This document shows positions 1 through 9,264 of a DNA stretch of 64,000 bases, one piece after another. Within the stretch, counting starts at the first letter, position 1. Every line of letters starts with the position of its first letter. The notes below the pieces were generated by a model. It searched no databases. It worked only from the letters and a program-made list of their open reading frames with translations, and was not told the origin of the DNA. The DNA comes from Ideonella benzenivorans (GTDB lineage Bacteria > Pseudomonadota > Gammaproteobacteria > Burkholderiales > Burkholderiaceae_C), in assembly GCF_020387415.1 (NCBI RefSeq), contig NZ_JAGWCB010000006.1, positions 186,001 to 250,000 of the forward strand, read 5' to 3'. Position numbers and translations under genes: made by a program.

Positions 1-726
1 CGGCCTTCTCCCGTGCTCTGGGCCGGGGCCGGCTTGGCGGCGGGGGTGGTGGCCGCCGCGGCGGGGGCTCTGGTCTGGCAGAAGGTCGCCACCCCCGCGG
101 CACCGTCGGCCCCCCTGCCGCTGCTGGCCGCTTCTGCGGTGGCCGGGCCGGCCCCTGCCGCGGCCTCAGGCGCTGCGTCGGCCGCCGCCGCGTCGGTGGC
201 CGGGGTCGCCTCTGCGGTGCCGGCCCCGGCCCCTGTCGTGCACCCGGCGCACAAGGTGGCCTCGCACAAGCCCGCCGCGCCGGCCAAGACACCGGTGGCC
301 CCGGCCGAGCGACCGGCCTCTTCGGTGACAGCGGCCCCGGTGGCCACGGTGCAGGCGCCACCCGCCTCCGCCACGCGGGCGGTCTGTACCAACTGCGGGG
401 TGGTCGAATCCGTGCAGGAGGTCAAGGAGAAGGGCCACGGCACCGGCCTCGGGGCGGTGGCCGGCGGGGTGGTCGGCGGCGTCGTCGGCAACCAGTTTGG
501 CAAGAACTCCCGCATCATCGGGGCGATCGGCGGGGCCCTGGTCGGCCACCAGATCGAGCGCGACGTGCGCTCGACGGTGGATTACAAGGTGGTGGTGCGG
601 ATGGAGGATGGCAGCCGCGAGACCGTGACCCAGGCCCAGAGCGTGCCGGTGGGCACCCCTGTCACGGTGCACAACGGCGTGCTGCGGGTGAACAACGGCA
701 CCGGCGATACCGGCGCGTCGAACTGA
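1..726 (+). CDS. Glycine-zipper 2TM-domain membrane protein, 5' end missing
   Basis: The reading frame is open from the first base, so the true start is probably upstream; the first possible start inside the window is a GTG at 13. The visible protein begins with a hydrophobic segment (about residues 2-23 from that GTG), followed by a long Ala/Pro/Val-rich linker. A CTNCG motif lies near residue 125. After it comes a glycine-zipper stretch with repeated GxxxG spacing (roughly residues 146-183) and a small charged C-terminal domain. This layout fits the SlyB / 17-kDa surface-antigen superfamily, whose members insert in or brace the envelope. The linker suggests an inner-membrane anchor spanning part of the periplasm. 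It ends 23 bp from the stop of convergent benE and is probably not linked to the genes that follow. Family assignment is good; the precise role is unknown. Confidence 0.75.
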   Translation, partial: RPSPVLWAGAGLAAGVVAAAAGALVWQKVATPAAPSAPLPLLAASAVAGPAPAAASGAASAAAASVAGVASAVPAPAPVVHPAHKVASHKPAAPAKTPVAPAERPASSVTAAPVATVQAPPASATRAVCTNCGVVESVQEVKEKGHGTGLGAVAGGVVGGVVGNQFGKNSRIIGAIGGALVGHQIERDVRSTVDYKVVVRMEDGSRETVTQAQSVPVGTPVTVHNGVLRVNNGTGDTGASN

Positions 727-749
727 GCGGGCGCGTGGCCGGGCGCGCC

Positions 750-1913
750 TCAGGCCCGGCGCTGGCTGGCCAGCAGGGCCAGCGCGCCGACCACCACGCC
801 CCAGAAGGCCGAACCGATGCCGGCCAGGCTGATGCCCGACAGCGTCACCACGTAGGTCAGCAGGGCAGCGTCGCGGTGGCGTTCCTGCTGCAGCGCGCTG
901 GCCAGACCGCCGCCGATCGTGCCCAGCAGGGCCAGGCCGGCGATGCCGATCACCAGCTCCTTGGGAAAGGCGCCCAGCAGGCCGGCCACCGCACCACCGG
1001 CCAGGCCCAGCAGCAGGTAGAAGACCCCCGCCGACACGGCCGCGGTGTAGCGGCGTTCGGGCTGTTCATGGGCCTGTGGACCCATGCAGAGGGCGGCGGT
1101 GATGGCCGCCAGGTTCAGAGCGTAGCCACCGAAGGGGGCCAGCAGCAGCGAGGCCAGGCCGGTGGCGCCGACCGTGGGCGAGACCGGCGTGTCGTAGCCG
1201 GCGCCGCGCTGCACGGCCACGCCGGGCAGGTTCTGCGAGGCCATCGTGACGACGAACAGGGGCAGGCCCAGGCCGATCACGGCATGCCAGCTGAAATGCG
1301 GCGTGACCCATTCGGGGCGGGCCCAGTCCAGGTGGATCTGCCCGGGCTGCAGCAGGCCCAGTGCGGCCGCCAGCACGGTGCCGGCCACCAGCACGCCCGG
1401 CACCGCATAGCGCGGCCACCAGCGTCGCCCGGCCAGGAAGGCGACCACCATGCCGATCACCAGCCCGGGCTGGCTGCGGGTCGACAGCGCGGCATCCAGC
1501 GCGAAGCGGGTCAGCACGCCAGCCAGCAGGGCCGAGGCGATGGCCATCGGGATGCGGTCCATCAGCCGCGCGAACAGGCCGCTGTAGCCGGCCACGGTGA
1601 TCAGCACCGCGCAGACGACGAAGGCCCCGACCGCGTCGGCCATCGGAATGCCCTGGGTGGCGGCGATCAGGGCTGCGCCAGGGGTGGACCAGGCGGTCAG
1701 CACCGGCTGGCGGTACCAGAGCGACAGGCCCAGCGTGAGCACCGCATTGCCCAGGCCCAGGGCCCAGATCCACGAGGCCGTCTGCCCCGGTGTGGCGCCA
1801 ACCGCCTGGGCGGCGGCGAACACGATGGCGATCGAGCTGGTGACACCCACCAGCACCGCGACAAAGCCGGCCACCACGGCCGACACCGAAACGTCTTGCC
1901 AGAAACTGCGCAT
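750..1913 (-). CDS. benE: BenE-family benzoate/H+ symporter-like transporter
   Basis: The 387-residue protein is almost entirely hydrophobic, with about 11-12 predicted membrane segments, and its length is normal for BenE. The start fits the family: a short amphipathic N-terminus (MRSFWQDVS) precedes the first membrane helix, and the STPGAALIAA motif near residue 75 is typical. BenE proteins are proton-coupled importers of benzoate in degraders, but homologues are widespread in bacteria with no benzoate pathway, and no ben/cat genes lie nearby. The substrate is therefore open. The ATG is 12 bp downstream of the kup stop, so the two are probably cotranscribed. No convincing ribosome-binding site is seen, so translation may be coupled to kup. 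Confidence 0.85.
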   Translation of the reverse strand: MRSFWQDVSVSAVVAGFVAVLVGVTSSIAIVFAAAQAVGATPGQTASWIWALGLGNAVLTLGLSLWYRQPVLTAWSTPGAALIAATQGIPMADAVGAFVVCAVLITVAGYSGLFARLMDRIPMAIASALLAGVLTRFALDAALSTRSQPGLVIGMVVAFLAGRRWWPRYAVPGVLVAGTVLAAALGLLQPGQIHLDWARPEWVTPHFSWHAVIGLGLPLFVVTMASQNLPGVAVQRGAGYDTPVSPTVGATGLASLLLAPFGGYALNLAAITAALCMGPQAHEQPERRYTAAVSAGVFYLLLGLAGGAVAGLLGAFPKELVIGIAGLALLGTIGGGLASALQQERHRDAALLTYVVTLSGISLAGIGSAFWGVVVGALALLASQRRA

Positions 1914-1925
1914 GGGGGAGAGGGG

Positions 1926-3833
1926 TCAGATTTCGACCTTGGCGCCCAGCTCGACGATGCGGTTGGTGGGCAGGTTCAGGAAGTCGGCCATGTCGGTGGC
2001 ATTGCGGTGCATGCTGGCGAACAGCTTTTCGCGCCACATCGCCATGCCATCGCCGCGGGTCGGGATCACCGTCTCGCGCGAGAGGAAGTAGCTGGTGTCC
2101 ATGTCGTCCAGCGGCACACCGCGGCCCTTGAGCTGCTTGATGGCCTCGGGCAGGTCCGGGTCGTTCTTGAAGCCGAAGTTGACGCTGACCTGCCAGCAGT
2201 CATGGCCCAGCGAACGCATGCTCACCCGCTTGTCGAAGCCGATCCAGGGTACTTCGTGGTGACGCACCGTGACGAACAGGTTGTGCTCGTGCAGCACCTT
2301 GTTGTGCTTGAGGTTGTGCATCAGCGCGTTGGGCACCAGGTCTTCCTCGGACACCAGGAAGACGGCGGTGCCGGGCACCCGCACCGGCGGGTTCAGGAAC
2401 ACGGCGTCGAGAAAGCCCTCGAGCTTGACCGCGTCGTTGCGCACCCGCTCGCGCATGATCTGCCGGCCCTGCTTCCAGGTCAGCATCAGCATGAACATGC
2501 CGGTGCCGATCACGAGTGGGAACCAGCCCCCGGCGATCAGCTTGAGCAGGTTCGACAGGAAGAAGGTGATGTCGATCGTGAAGAAGAAACCGGTGGCCAG
2601 CAGGCACAGCGCCAGCGGGTAGCGCCAGCCGTAGCGGATCACGTAGAAGGTCATCACCGTGGTGATGGTCATGTCCAGCGTCACCGCGATGCCATAGGCC
2701 GAGGCCAGGTTGGACGAGGACTTGAACAGCGCCACCGCCAGCACGATGAAGGCGTACAGGCCCCAGTTGATGAAGGGCACGTAGATCTGCCCGGTGTCCT
2801 TGACCGAGGTGTGGCGGATCGTCATGCGCGGCAGGATGCCCAGCTGGATGGCCTGCTTGGTCACCGAGAAGGCGGCCGAGATCAGGGCCTGCGAGGCGAT
2901 CACCGTGGCGGCGGTGGACAGGAACACCAGCGGCAGCCGGGCCCAGTGCGGCGCCATCAGAAAGAAGGGGTTGTCGATGGCCTCGGGGTTGCCCAGCAGC
3001 ACGGCCCCCTGGCCGAAGTAGTTGATCACCAGGGCTGGCATCACCAGCGCGTACCAGGCGATGCGGATGGGCAGGCGGCCGAAGTGGCCCATGTCGGCAT
3101 AGAGCGCCTCGCCGCCGGTGACGCACAGCACCACCGCGCCCAGCGCGATGAAGGCCACCAGCGGCTGCTGGACGAAGAAGCCGATGGCGTAGAAGGGGTT
3201 GAGCGCCACCAGCACGGCCGGGTTCTCGAGAATATGGGGCAGGCCCAGGGCGATCAGGGCGAAGAACCAGACCAGCGTGATGGGCCCGAAGAACTTGCCG
3301 ATGCCGCCGGTGCCAAAGCGCTGCACCGCGAACAGGCCGGTCAGCACCAGCAGCGTGACCGGGATGATCACCGCGTGCATCGCCGGCGCGGCCACCTCCA
3401 GGCCTTCGACGGCGGAGAGCACCGAGATGGCCGGCGTGATCACGCCGTCCCCATAGAAGATGGCGGTGCCGAACAGGCCCACGACCATCAGGATGCGGCG
3501 CAGCAGGGGCCGGTCCTTCACCGCGGTGGTGGCCAGGGCCAGCATCGCGATCAGGCCGCCTTCCCCGTTGTTGTCGGCCCGCAGGATCAGCAGCACATAC
3601 TTGACCGAGACGATGATCGTCATGGTCCAGAACAGCAGGCTGAGCACGCCCAGGATGTTCTCGTCCGAGGCCGGCACGTGGCCGGCGTGGAAGACTTCCT
3701 TGAGCGCGTAGAGCGGACTGGTGCCGATGTCGCCATAGACCACGCCCAGCGCGGCCAGCGTCAACGTGGCCAGGGCGGCCGGGGAACGGGGGGCTGGGGC
3801 GTGAGAACTCAAAGGCAGGACTCGCTGGGGCAA
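1926..3833 (-). CDS. kup: Kup-type low-affinity potassium uptake protein
   Basis: The product is 635 residues, matching the usual 620-640 of Kup/TrkD, an inner-membrane K+/H+ symporter. The family signature [13 protein letters not shown] lies near residues 33-45. It is followed by about 12 membrane segments, with [19 protein letters not shown] further on. The hydrophilic C-terminal third is the usual cytosolic domain. The start is uncertain: the longest frame begins with TTG at 3833, and a second in-frame TTG at 3812 would give MSSHAPAP. Neither has a strong ribosome-binding site. The gene lies 45 bp downstream of gshA on the same strand, with no visible terminator between, and benE follows after 12 bp. 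Confidence 0.93.
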   Translation of the reverse strand: MPQRVLPLSSHAPAPRSPAALATLTLAALGVVYGDIGTSPLYALKEVFHAGHVPASDENILGVLSLLFWTMTIIVSVKYVLLILRADNNGEGGLIAMLALATTAVKDRPLLRRILMVVGLFGTAIFYGDGVITPAISVLSAVEGLEVAAPAMHAVIIPVTLLVLTGLFAVQRFGTGGIGKFFGPITLVWFFALIALGLPHILENPAVLVALNPFYAIGFFVQQPLVAFIALGAVVLCVTGGEALYADMGHFGRLPIRIAWYALVMPALVINYFGQGAVLLGNPEAIDNPFFLMAPHWARLPLVFLSTAATVIASQALISAAFSVTKQAIQLGILPRMTIRHTSVKDTGQIYVPFINWGLYAFIVLAVALFKSSSNLASAYGIAVTLDMTITTVMTFYVIRYGWRYPLALCLLATGFFFTIDITFFLSNLLKLIAGGWFPLVIGTGMFMLMLTWKQGRQIMRERVRNDAVKLEGFLDAVFLNPPVRVPGTAVFLVSEEDLVPNALMHNLKHNKVLHEHNLFVTVRHHEVPWIGFDKRVSMRSLGHDCWQVSVNFGFKNDPDLPEAIKQLKGRGVPLDDMDTSYFLSRETVIPTRGDGMAMWREKLFASMHRNATDMADFLNLPTNRIVELGAKVEI

Positions 3834-3878
3834 ACCTCTATTGTGCGCTTCGCGGTCCCGGCCTGACCCCCCCGATGT

Positions 3879-5174
3879 TCACTCGTAGACTTCGGCGTCG
3901 GGGTCGGTGGCTTCCAGCTCATAGGAGGCCGCCAGCATGGCCAGGCGACCGATCACGCCATACATGTAGAAGCGGTTGGGCGCGCTGGCGCCAGGGCGCA
4001 CGCCCGGCTTGGGCAGGTGGTGGCTCTCGGAGAAGGCCAGCGGCACGAAGCTCGCACCGGGCGCGTTCAGGTTCTCGTCGATGCCGCGGTCCGCGTGGAT
4101 GCGGTAGAAGCCGCCCACCACGTAGCGGTCGATCATGTAGACGACCGGCTCGGCCACCGCCTCGTTGACGCGTTCGTAGGTCGGCACGCCTTCCTGGATG
4201 ATCAGCTCGGAGACGGCCTGGCCGTCCTTGACCACGCCCATCTTGTTGCGGGTGCGGCGGCTGACGTCTTCCAGTTCCTTGGCGTCACGCACGGTCATGA
4301 TGCCCATGCCGTAGGTGCCGTTGTCGGCCTTGACGACGACAAAGGGCTTCTCGTTGATGCCGTACTCCTTGTGCTTGCGCCGGATCTTGGTCAGCAGCGC
4401 GTCCACCTGGTTCTGCACCTGGTCCAGACCGGCACCGTCCTGCCAGTCCACCTCGCCGCAGTGGCTGAACATCGGGTTGATCAGCCAGGGGTCCATGCCC
4501 AGCAGCTTGGCGAACTTCTTGGCCACTTCCTCGTAGCTCTGGAAATGGTGGCTCTTGCGCCGCACCGCCCAGCCGGCGTGCAGCGGCGGCAGCAGGTACT
4601 GCTCGTGCAGGTTCTTCAGCACGTCCGGGATGCCGGCCGAGAGGTCGTTGTTGAGCAGGATGGTGCAGGGGTCAAAATCCTTCAGGCCCAGCCGGCGTGG
4701 TGTGCGCAGCAGGGGCTCCAGCACCAGTTCGCTGCCGTCGGGCAGCTGCAGGGCCGTCGGCTCGGTGATGGCGTCGTCCAGCGTGCCCAGGCGCACGTTC
4801 AGGCCAGCCTGGCTGAAGATCTGCATCAGCCGCTGCACGTTCATCAGGTAGAACATGTTGCGGGTGTGCTTCTCAGGGATCAGCAGCAGGTTCTTGGCCT
4901 CGGGGCAGATCTTCTCGATGGCGGCCATCGCCGCCTGCACCGCCAGCGGCAGCATCTCCGGGGTGAGGTTGTTGAAGCCGCCGGGGAAGAGGTTGGTGTC
5001 CACCGGGGCCAGCTTGTAGCCGGCGTTGCGGATGTCCACCGAGGTGTAGAACGGCGGCGTGTGTTCCATCCACTCCAGCCGGAACCAGCGCTCGATGGCC
5101 GGCATGGACTCCAGGATCCGCTGCTCAAGCTCGTTGATGGGGCCGTTCAGCGCGGTGACGAGGTGGGGAACCAT
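3879..5174 (-). CDS. gshA: Glutamate-cysteine ligase, proteobacterial non-enteric type
   Basis: This enzyme makes gamma-glutamylcysteine, the first step of glutathione synthesis, in the cytosol. The 431-residue protein resembles the Acidithiobacillus/betaproteobacterial GshA family rather than the E. coli type. Characteristic stretches include WFRLEWMEHTPPFYTSVDIR near residue 29, LIPEKHTRN, VVKADNGTYGMGIMTV in the ATP-grasp-like core, and a C-terminal PNRFYMYGVIGRLAML. I chose ATG 5174 (MVPHLVTALNG). The frame stays open to 5285, but that extension would be read through a factor-independent terminator at 5254-5281 that belongs to amtB. gshB, the next pathway gene, is not in the window. The promoter should lie in the 80 bp between that terminator and the start. 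Confidence 0.9.
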   Translation of the reverse strand: MVPHLVTALNGPINELEQRILESMPAIERWFRLEWMEHTPPFYTSVDIRNAGYKLAPVDTNLFPGGFNNLTPEMLPLAVQAAMAAIEKICPEAKNLLLIPEKHTRNMFYLMNVQRLMQIFSQAGLNVRLGTLDDAITEPTALQLPDGSELVLEPLLRTPRRLGLKDFDPCTILLNNDLSAGIPDVLKNLHEQYLLPPLHAGWAVRRKSHHFQSYEEVAKKFAKLLGMDPWLINPMFSHCGEVDWQDGAGLDQVQNQVDALLTKIRRKHKEYGINEKPFVVVKADNGTYGMGIMTVRDAKELEDVSRRTRNKMGVVKDGQAVSELIIQEGVPTYERVNEAVAEPVVYMIDRYVVGGFYRIHADRGIDENLNAPGASFVPLAFSESHHLPKPGVRPGASAPNRFYMYGVIGRLAMLAASYELEATDPDAEVYE

Positions 5175-5253
5175 GGTGCGGCAGGCAGAGTGGAGACGGA
5201 ATTCTGTCAGATCGGGCCGGCCGCGGGTTTTGCAAGAGGGCCCGAACCGGACG

Positions 5254-5281
5254 AAAAAAAAGGACTGCCCGAAGGCAGTCC
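5254..5281 (-). terminator. Rho-independent terminator after amtB
   Basis: An 8-bp perfect GC-rich stem (5262-5269 with 5274-5281) closes a four-base loop that reads TTCG on the minus strand. It is followed on the minus strand by eight T residues (5261-5254). It lies between the amtB stop and the gshA start and isolates glnK-amtB from gshA. Confidence 0.92.
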
Positions 5282-5305
5282 CCAACTCGCTCCGATTCTG
5301 TCGAA

Positions 5306-5328
5306 GGGTGGCGCCAGGGGCGCCACCC
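5306..5328 (-). other. Stable hairpin just after the amtB stop
   Basis: A perfect 10-bp stem (5306-5315 with 5319-5328) closes a three-base loop, 6 bp after the amtB stop. No T-run follows, so it is more likely a 3'-end mRNA-stabilising or pausing hairpin than a second terminator. The true terminator is 25 bp further on. Confidence 0.6.
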
Positions 5329-5334
5329 AGCGCA

Positions 5335-6867
5335 TCACTTGCTGTAGGCGGATTCGCCGTGCGAGGTGATGTCCAGGCCTTCGCGCTCTTCCTCTTCGGG
5401 CACGCGCAGGCCGATGACCAGGTCGACGATCTTGTAGGCGATCACCGAGACCACACCCGACCACACGATGGTGACCAGCACGGCCTTGGCCTGGATCCAC
5501 ACTTGAGCGGCGATGCTGTAGGCATCCGGGGTGACGGTCGTGGCCGTGACCCAGTCGCCAACGAGGCTCGGGCCACCCAGGGCCGGCGAGTTGAACACGC
5601 CGGTCAGCAGGGCCCCCAGGATGCCGCCCACGCCGTGCACGCCGAACACGTCCAGCGAGTCGTCGGCGCCCAGCAGCTTCTTCAGGCCGGTCACGCCCCA
5701 CAGGCAGATGAAGCCCGCCAGCAGGCCGATGATCAGCGCGCCCCCCACACCGACGTTGCCGGCAGCCGGGGTGATGGCCACCAGACCGGCGACGGCACCG
5801 GAGGCAGCACCCAGCATCGAGGCCTTGCCCTTGTGCAGTGCTTCACCCAGCGACCAGGCCAGCACGGCGGCGGCGGTGGCGACGAAGGTGTTCATGAAGG
5901 CCAGGGCGGCGAAGCCGTTGGCTTCCAGGGCCGAGCCGGCGTTGAAGCCGAACCAGCCCACCCACAGCAGGGCGGAACCGACCATCGTCAGCGTCAGGCT
6001 GTGCGGGGCCATCGATTCCTTGCCGTAGCCGATGCGCTTGCCGACCATGTAGGCACCCACCAGGCCGGCGACGGCGGCGTTGATGTGCACCACGGTACCG
6101 CCAGCGAAGTCCAGGGCACCCATTTGCCAGATGAAGCCGGCCTTGGCGTTCATGGCGTCCACCACGCTGGCGTCGGTGTAGGCATCCGGGCCCATCCAGA
6201 ACCAGACCATGTGGGCCATCGGCGCGTAGCTGAAGGTGAACCACAGGACCATGAACAGCAGCACGGCCGAGAACTTCATGCGCTCGGCGAACGAGCCCAC
6301 GATCAGCGCGCAGGTGATGCCGGCGAACGTGGCCTGGAAGGCGGCAAACACGATCTCGTACATCGGGGTGTTCTTGCTGAAGGTCGCACCGCTCACGAAG
6401 GTGCCGGCGACGTTGTCCCAGATGCCCTTCAGGAACAGCCGGTCAAAGCCACCGATGAAGGCGTTGCCCTCGGTGAAGGCCAGGCTGTAGCCGTAGACGC
6501 ACCAGAGCACGACGATCAGCGAGAACGTGACCATCACCTGCATCAGCACGGACAGCATGTTCTTGCTGCGCACCAGGCCGCCGTAGAACAGGGCCAGGCC
6601 AGGCACGGTCATCAGGATGACCAGCAGCGTGGAAACCATCATCCAGGCGGTGTCGCCCTTGTTGGGCGTGGGGGCCGGCGCGGCGGCCTCGGAGGCGGCC
6701 GGGGCCTCTGCGGGCGCGGCCGAGGCGGCCTCCGCCGGAGCGGCGGCCGGAGCTTCAGCGGAAGCGGTGGCCATCGGGGCCGAGGCGGCGTCCTGCGCGA
6801 AGGCAGTGCCCGCCGAACCCAGGACCGCGAGGCCCAGGGCCAGGGAAGCAACAAGCTTTCTCATCAT
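5335..6867 (-). CDS. amtB: Ammonium transporter Amt
   Basis: The product (510 residues from ATG 6867, or 509 from the overlapping ATG 6864) begins with a cleavable signal peptide (MRKLVASLALGLAVLGSAG...AFAQ). An Ala/Glu/Pro-rich spacer of about 50 residues follows, then the Amt/MEP/Rh domain with 11 membrane helices. The twin conduction-pore histidines are present at His261 (GTVVHINAA) and His411 (DVFGVHGVGG). This inner-membrane protein conducts ammonium and is gated by the PII protein GlnK, whose gene lies 34 bp upstream on the same strand. Expression should follow the sigma-54/NtrC promoter in front of glnK. A longer frame to 6981 overlaps glnK and is not needed. Confidence 0.96.
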   Translation of the reverse strand: MMRKLVASLALGLAVLGSAGTAFAQDAASAPMATASAEAPAAAPAEAASAAPAEAPAASEAAAPAPTPNKGDTAWMMVSTLLVILMTVPGLALFYGGLVRSKNMLSVLMQVMVTFSLIVVLWCVYGYSLAFTEGNAFIGGFDRLFLKGIWDNVAGTFVSGATFSKNTPMYEIVFAAFQATFAGITCALIVGSFAERMKFSAVLLFMVLWFTFSYAPMAHMVWFWMGPDAYTDASVVDAMNAKAGFIWQMGALDFAGGTVVHINAAVAGLVGAYMVGKRIGYGKESMAPHSLTLTMVGSALLWVGWFGFNAGSALEANGFAALAFMNTFVATAAAVLAWSLGEALHKGKASMLGAASGAVAGLVAITPAAGNVGVGGALIIGLLAGFICLWGVTGLKKLLGADDSLDVFGVHGVGGILGALLTGVFNSPALGGPSLVGDWVTATTVTPDAYSIAAQVWIQAKAVLVTIVWSGVVSVIAYKIVDLVIGLRVPEEEEREGLDITSHGESAYSK

Positions 6868-6901
6868 GATGTGTGAGTCTCTTTGTCTTGGTTGGGCGGC
6901 G

Positions 6902-7294
<393 letters not shown>

Positions 7295-7478
7295 TCAGAA
7301 CGTCTTGTGGACGCTGCCGGGGTGACGGTCCGCGGCGGCGAGGATCGCCTCCGCGCAGGTGCTTGGGAGAAGCACCGCCAACGAGGCGCTTGCGATGAAA
7401 CAGGACGTCATGCAGTGGGCTCCGGTAGGACCGTTCTCGGCGAAACGGGTGGGTTGGAACGGAATCTCGGCAACACTC

Positions 7479-7496
7479 TTGCAGCTTTCGTGCCAT
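7479..7496 (-). promoter_or_regulatory. Sigma-54 (-24/-12) promoter for glnK-amtB
   Basis: Read on the minus strand, 7495 to 7481 gives TGGCACGAAAGCTGC. This matches the sigma-54 consensus TGGCACG-N4-TTGC with the invariant GG and GC, and one base off in the -12 box. Transcription would start near 7470, leaving a leader of about 230 nt before glnK. The rest of the 441-bp glnK-comM gap (7241-7681) holds an NtrC-like site and the comM ribosome-binding site; I see no gene in it. Confidence 0.75.
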
Positions 7497-7562
7497 GAGC
7501 CCATCCCATGCACCGAGCCGGGGGAACGGTCTTGGTGCGTGCGCCGAAGCAGGGTGTTGGGT

Positions 7563-7579
7563 TGCACCACTTTGGGACG
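7563..7579. promoter_or_regulatory. Candidate NtrC binding site
   Basis: The sequence TGCACCA-CTT-TGGGACG has a perfect left half and a partial right half of the NtrC dyad TGCACCA-N3-TGGTGCA. It is centred about 80 bp upstream of the sigma-54 promoter. A lone half-site TTGGTGC lies at 7532-7538. Location and spacing suit an enhancer for glnK-amtB. Confidence 0.55.
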
Positions 7580-7681
7580 GCATTTGTCGTCAAGCCGAGG
7601 ATGGCCCGGGCGGGTGGCCTGCGCTACACCTGGCCTGCGCGCCCTCCTGTCCTGGGGCGGCGGCTGACGCAGGGGAGTCTC

Positions 7682-9202
7682 ATGTCGTATGCGGTGGTGG
7701 CCAGTCGGGCCCTGGACGGGGTGCAGGCGCCCCCCGTGATGGTGGAGGTGCATCTGGCCAACGGCCTGCCCAGCTTCACCCTCGTCGGCTTGGCCGATAC
7801 CGAGGTCAAGGAGGCCCGCGAGCGGGTGCGGGCGGCCCTGTCGCAAAGCGGTTTCGAGTTTCCCCACAATCGGCGCATCACCGTCAATCTGGCACCGGCG
7901 GATCTGCCCAAGGAGTCGGCCCGTTTCGACCTGCCGATCGCCTTGGGCATCCTGGCCGCCATGGGGGTGATCGACCCGGTGCGCCTGCAGGGCTGGGAGT
8001 TCGCCGGGGAACTGTCGCTGGCCGGGGTGCTGCGTCCCGTCAGCGGCGCGGTGGCACTGGGCCTGGCCGCACGGCAGGCCGGGACGGTTCGCGGGCTGGT
8101 GCTGCCCGCTGCCAGTGCCCTGCTGGCGGCCCGGGTGCCGGGGTTGGCCGTGCACCCGGCCAACACCTTGGGTGAGGTGGTCGAGGCCTTGCTGCCGGAG
8201 GGCGCTCCGCTGCCGGCCGCGGTGCCTCCGCGCCCACCCGCCGCGACCGGCGGGCCCGATCTGTCCGACGTGCGGGGCCAGACGGCGGCGCGGCGGGCGC
8301 TGGAGATCGCCGCGGCCGGTGGGCACAGTCTGCTGCTGATCGGGCCTCCGGGGGCGGGCAAGTCCATGCTGGCGCACCGCCTGTCCGGCCTGCTGCCGCC
8401 GATGGGCGAGGAGGAGGCCCTGGAAAGTGCGGCCCTGCAAGGCCTGGGGAGCGGTGGACTGGAGGGCGCGGCCTGGTGCACCCGTCCGGTGCGTTCGCCC
8501 CATCATAGTGCAAGCTCGGTGGCCCTGGTGGGGGGCGGCAGCCCACCGCGGCCGGGCGAGATTTCGCTGGCCCATGGCGGTTTGTTGTTCCTCGATGAGC
8601 TGCCCGAGTTCGCGCGCAGTGCGCTGGAGGCCTTGCGCGAGCCGCTGGAGAGTGGCCACATCACCATCTCGCGCGCGGCCCGGCAGGCGCGTTTCCCGGC
8701 CCGGTTCCAGCTGGTGGCGGCCATGAACCCCTGTCCCTGTGGCTGGCTGGGGGCCGCGGCGGCGACAGGGCGCAGCTGCCGCTGTGCGCCCGATGCCGTG
8801 GCGCGCTACCAGGGGAAGATCTCGGGCCCGCTGCTGGACCGCATCGACATGCAGGTGGAGGTGCCGGCCGTGCGGCCGTCCGAGTTGCTGGAAGGGCCGG
8901 CGGGAGAGAGCACGGCCGCGGTGGTGGCCCGGGTCCGTCCGGCCCAGGCGCGGCAGCAGGCCCGCCAGGGCCTGCCCAATGCGGCGCTGGACGGTGTGGT
9001 GCTGGAGCGCCATGCGCGGCTGGAGGCGCCGGCCCGTCAGTTCTTGCAGACCGCGGCCCAGCGCCTGGGCTGGTCCGGCCGCAGCCTGCACCGGGTGCTG
9101 AAGGTGGCGCGCACCATCGCCGATCTCGCGGAGAGCGACGCGATCGAGGTGGTGCATGTCGCCGAGGCGGTGCAGTATCGGCGCGTGCTGCAGACGGCCT
9201 GA
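7682..9202 (+). CDS. comM: YifB-family AAA+ ATPase ComM (branch-migration helicase)
   Basis: The 506-residue protein has the family layout. An N-terminal Lon-protease-like S5 fold (MSYAVVASRALDG... to about residue 170) is followed by a Mg-chelatase-type AAA+ domain. Walker A is GPPGAGKS near residue 220 and Walker B is LLFLDELPEF near residue 302. A zinc-like CPCG motif and the Mg-chelatase C-terminal domain follow. In Vibrio and other naturally competent bacteria ComM is a hexameric helicase that extends strand invasion during transformation. ATG 7682 is preceded by AGGGGAG; the frame is open upstream to 7508 but would run through the glnK control region. The gene is divergent from glnK. 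Its presence does not prove competence. Confidence 0.93.
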   Translation: MSYAVVASRALDGVQAPPVMVEVHLANGLPSFTLVGLADTEVKEARERVRAALSQSGFEFPHNRRITVNLAPADLPKESARFDLPIALGILAAMGVIDPVRLQGWEFAGELSLAGVLRPVSGAVALGLAARQAGTVRGLVLPAASALLAARVPGLAVHPANTLGEVVEALLPEGAPLPAAVPPRPPAATGGPDLSDVRGQTAARRALEIAAAGGHSLLLIGPPGAGKSMLAHRLSGLLPPMGEEEALESAALQGLGSGGLEGAAWCTRPVRSPHHSASSVALVGGGSPPRPGEISLAHGGLLFLDELPEFARSALEALREPLESGHITISRAARQARFPARFQLVAAMNPCPCGWLGAAAATGRSCRCAPDAVARYQGKISGPLLDRIDMQVEVPAVRPSELLEGPAGESTAAVVARVRPAQARQQARQGLPNAALDGVVLERHARLEAPARQFLQTAAQRLGWSGRSLHRVLKVARTIADLAESDAIEVVHVAEAVQYRRVLQTA

Positions 9203-9224
9203 GCCTGGGCGCGGATGGGCTGGC

Positions 9225-9230
9225 TACACT
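9225..9230 (+). promoter_or_regulatory. Possible -10 element before the first polysaccharide gene
   Basis: TACACT lies 35 bp before the GTG of the next gene in the 62-bp gap after comM. No good -35 box is seen. The same hexamer lies at a similar distance from start codons at 30791 and 49168, which is the main support. Confidence 0.3.
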
Positions 9231-9264
9231 GAGCCGGTCGACGCCTGTCCTCTGGAGTTTCACC

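Noticed and set aside
735-3866. Plus-strand open frame of more than 1000 codons opposite benE and kup
   Set aside because: It mirrors the codon positions of two clear membrane-protein genes. Its His/Gln/Arg/Gly-rich translation has no domain and is typical of antisense frames in high-GC DNA.
5175-5285. Upstream extension of gshA by 37 codons
   Set aside because: It would be translated through the amtB terminator hairpin and its T-run, and the extra residues do not resemble GshA.
7508-7681. Upstream extension of comM by 58 codons
   Set aside because: The extension lies over the NtrC-like site and glnK control region; ATG 7682 has a good ribosome-binding site and gives the normal ComM N-terminus.
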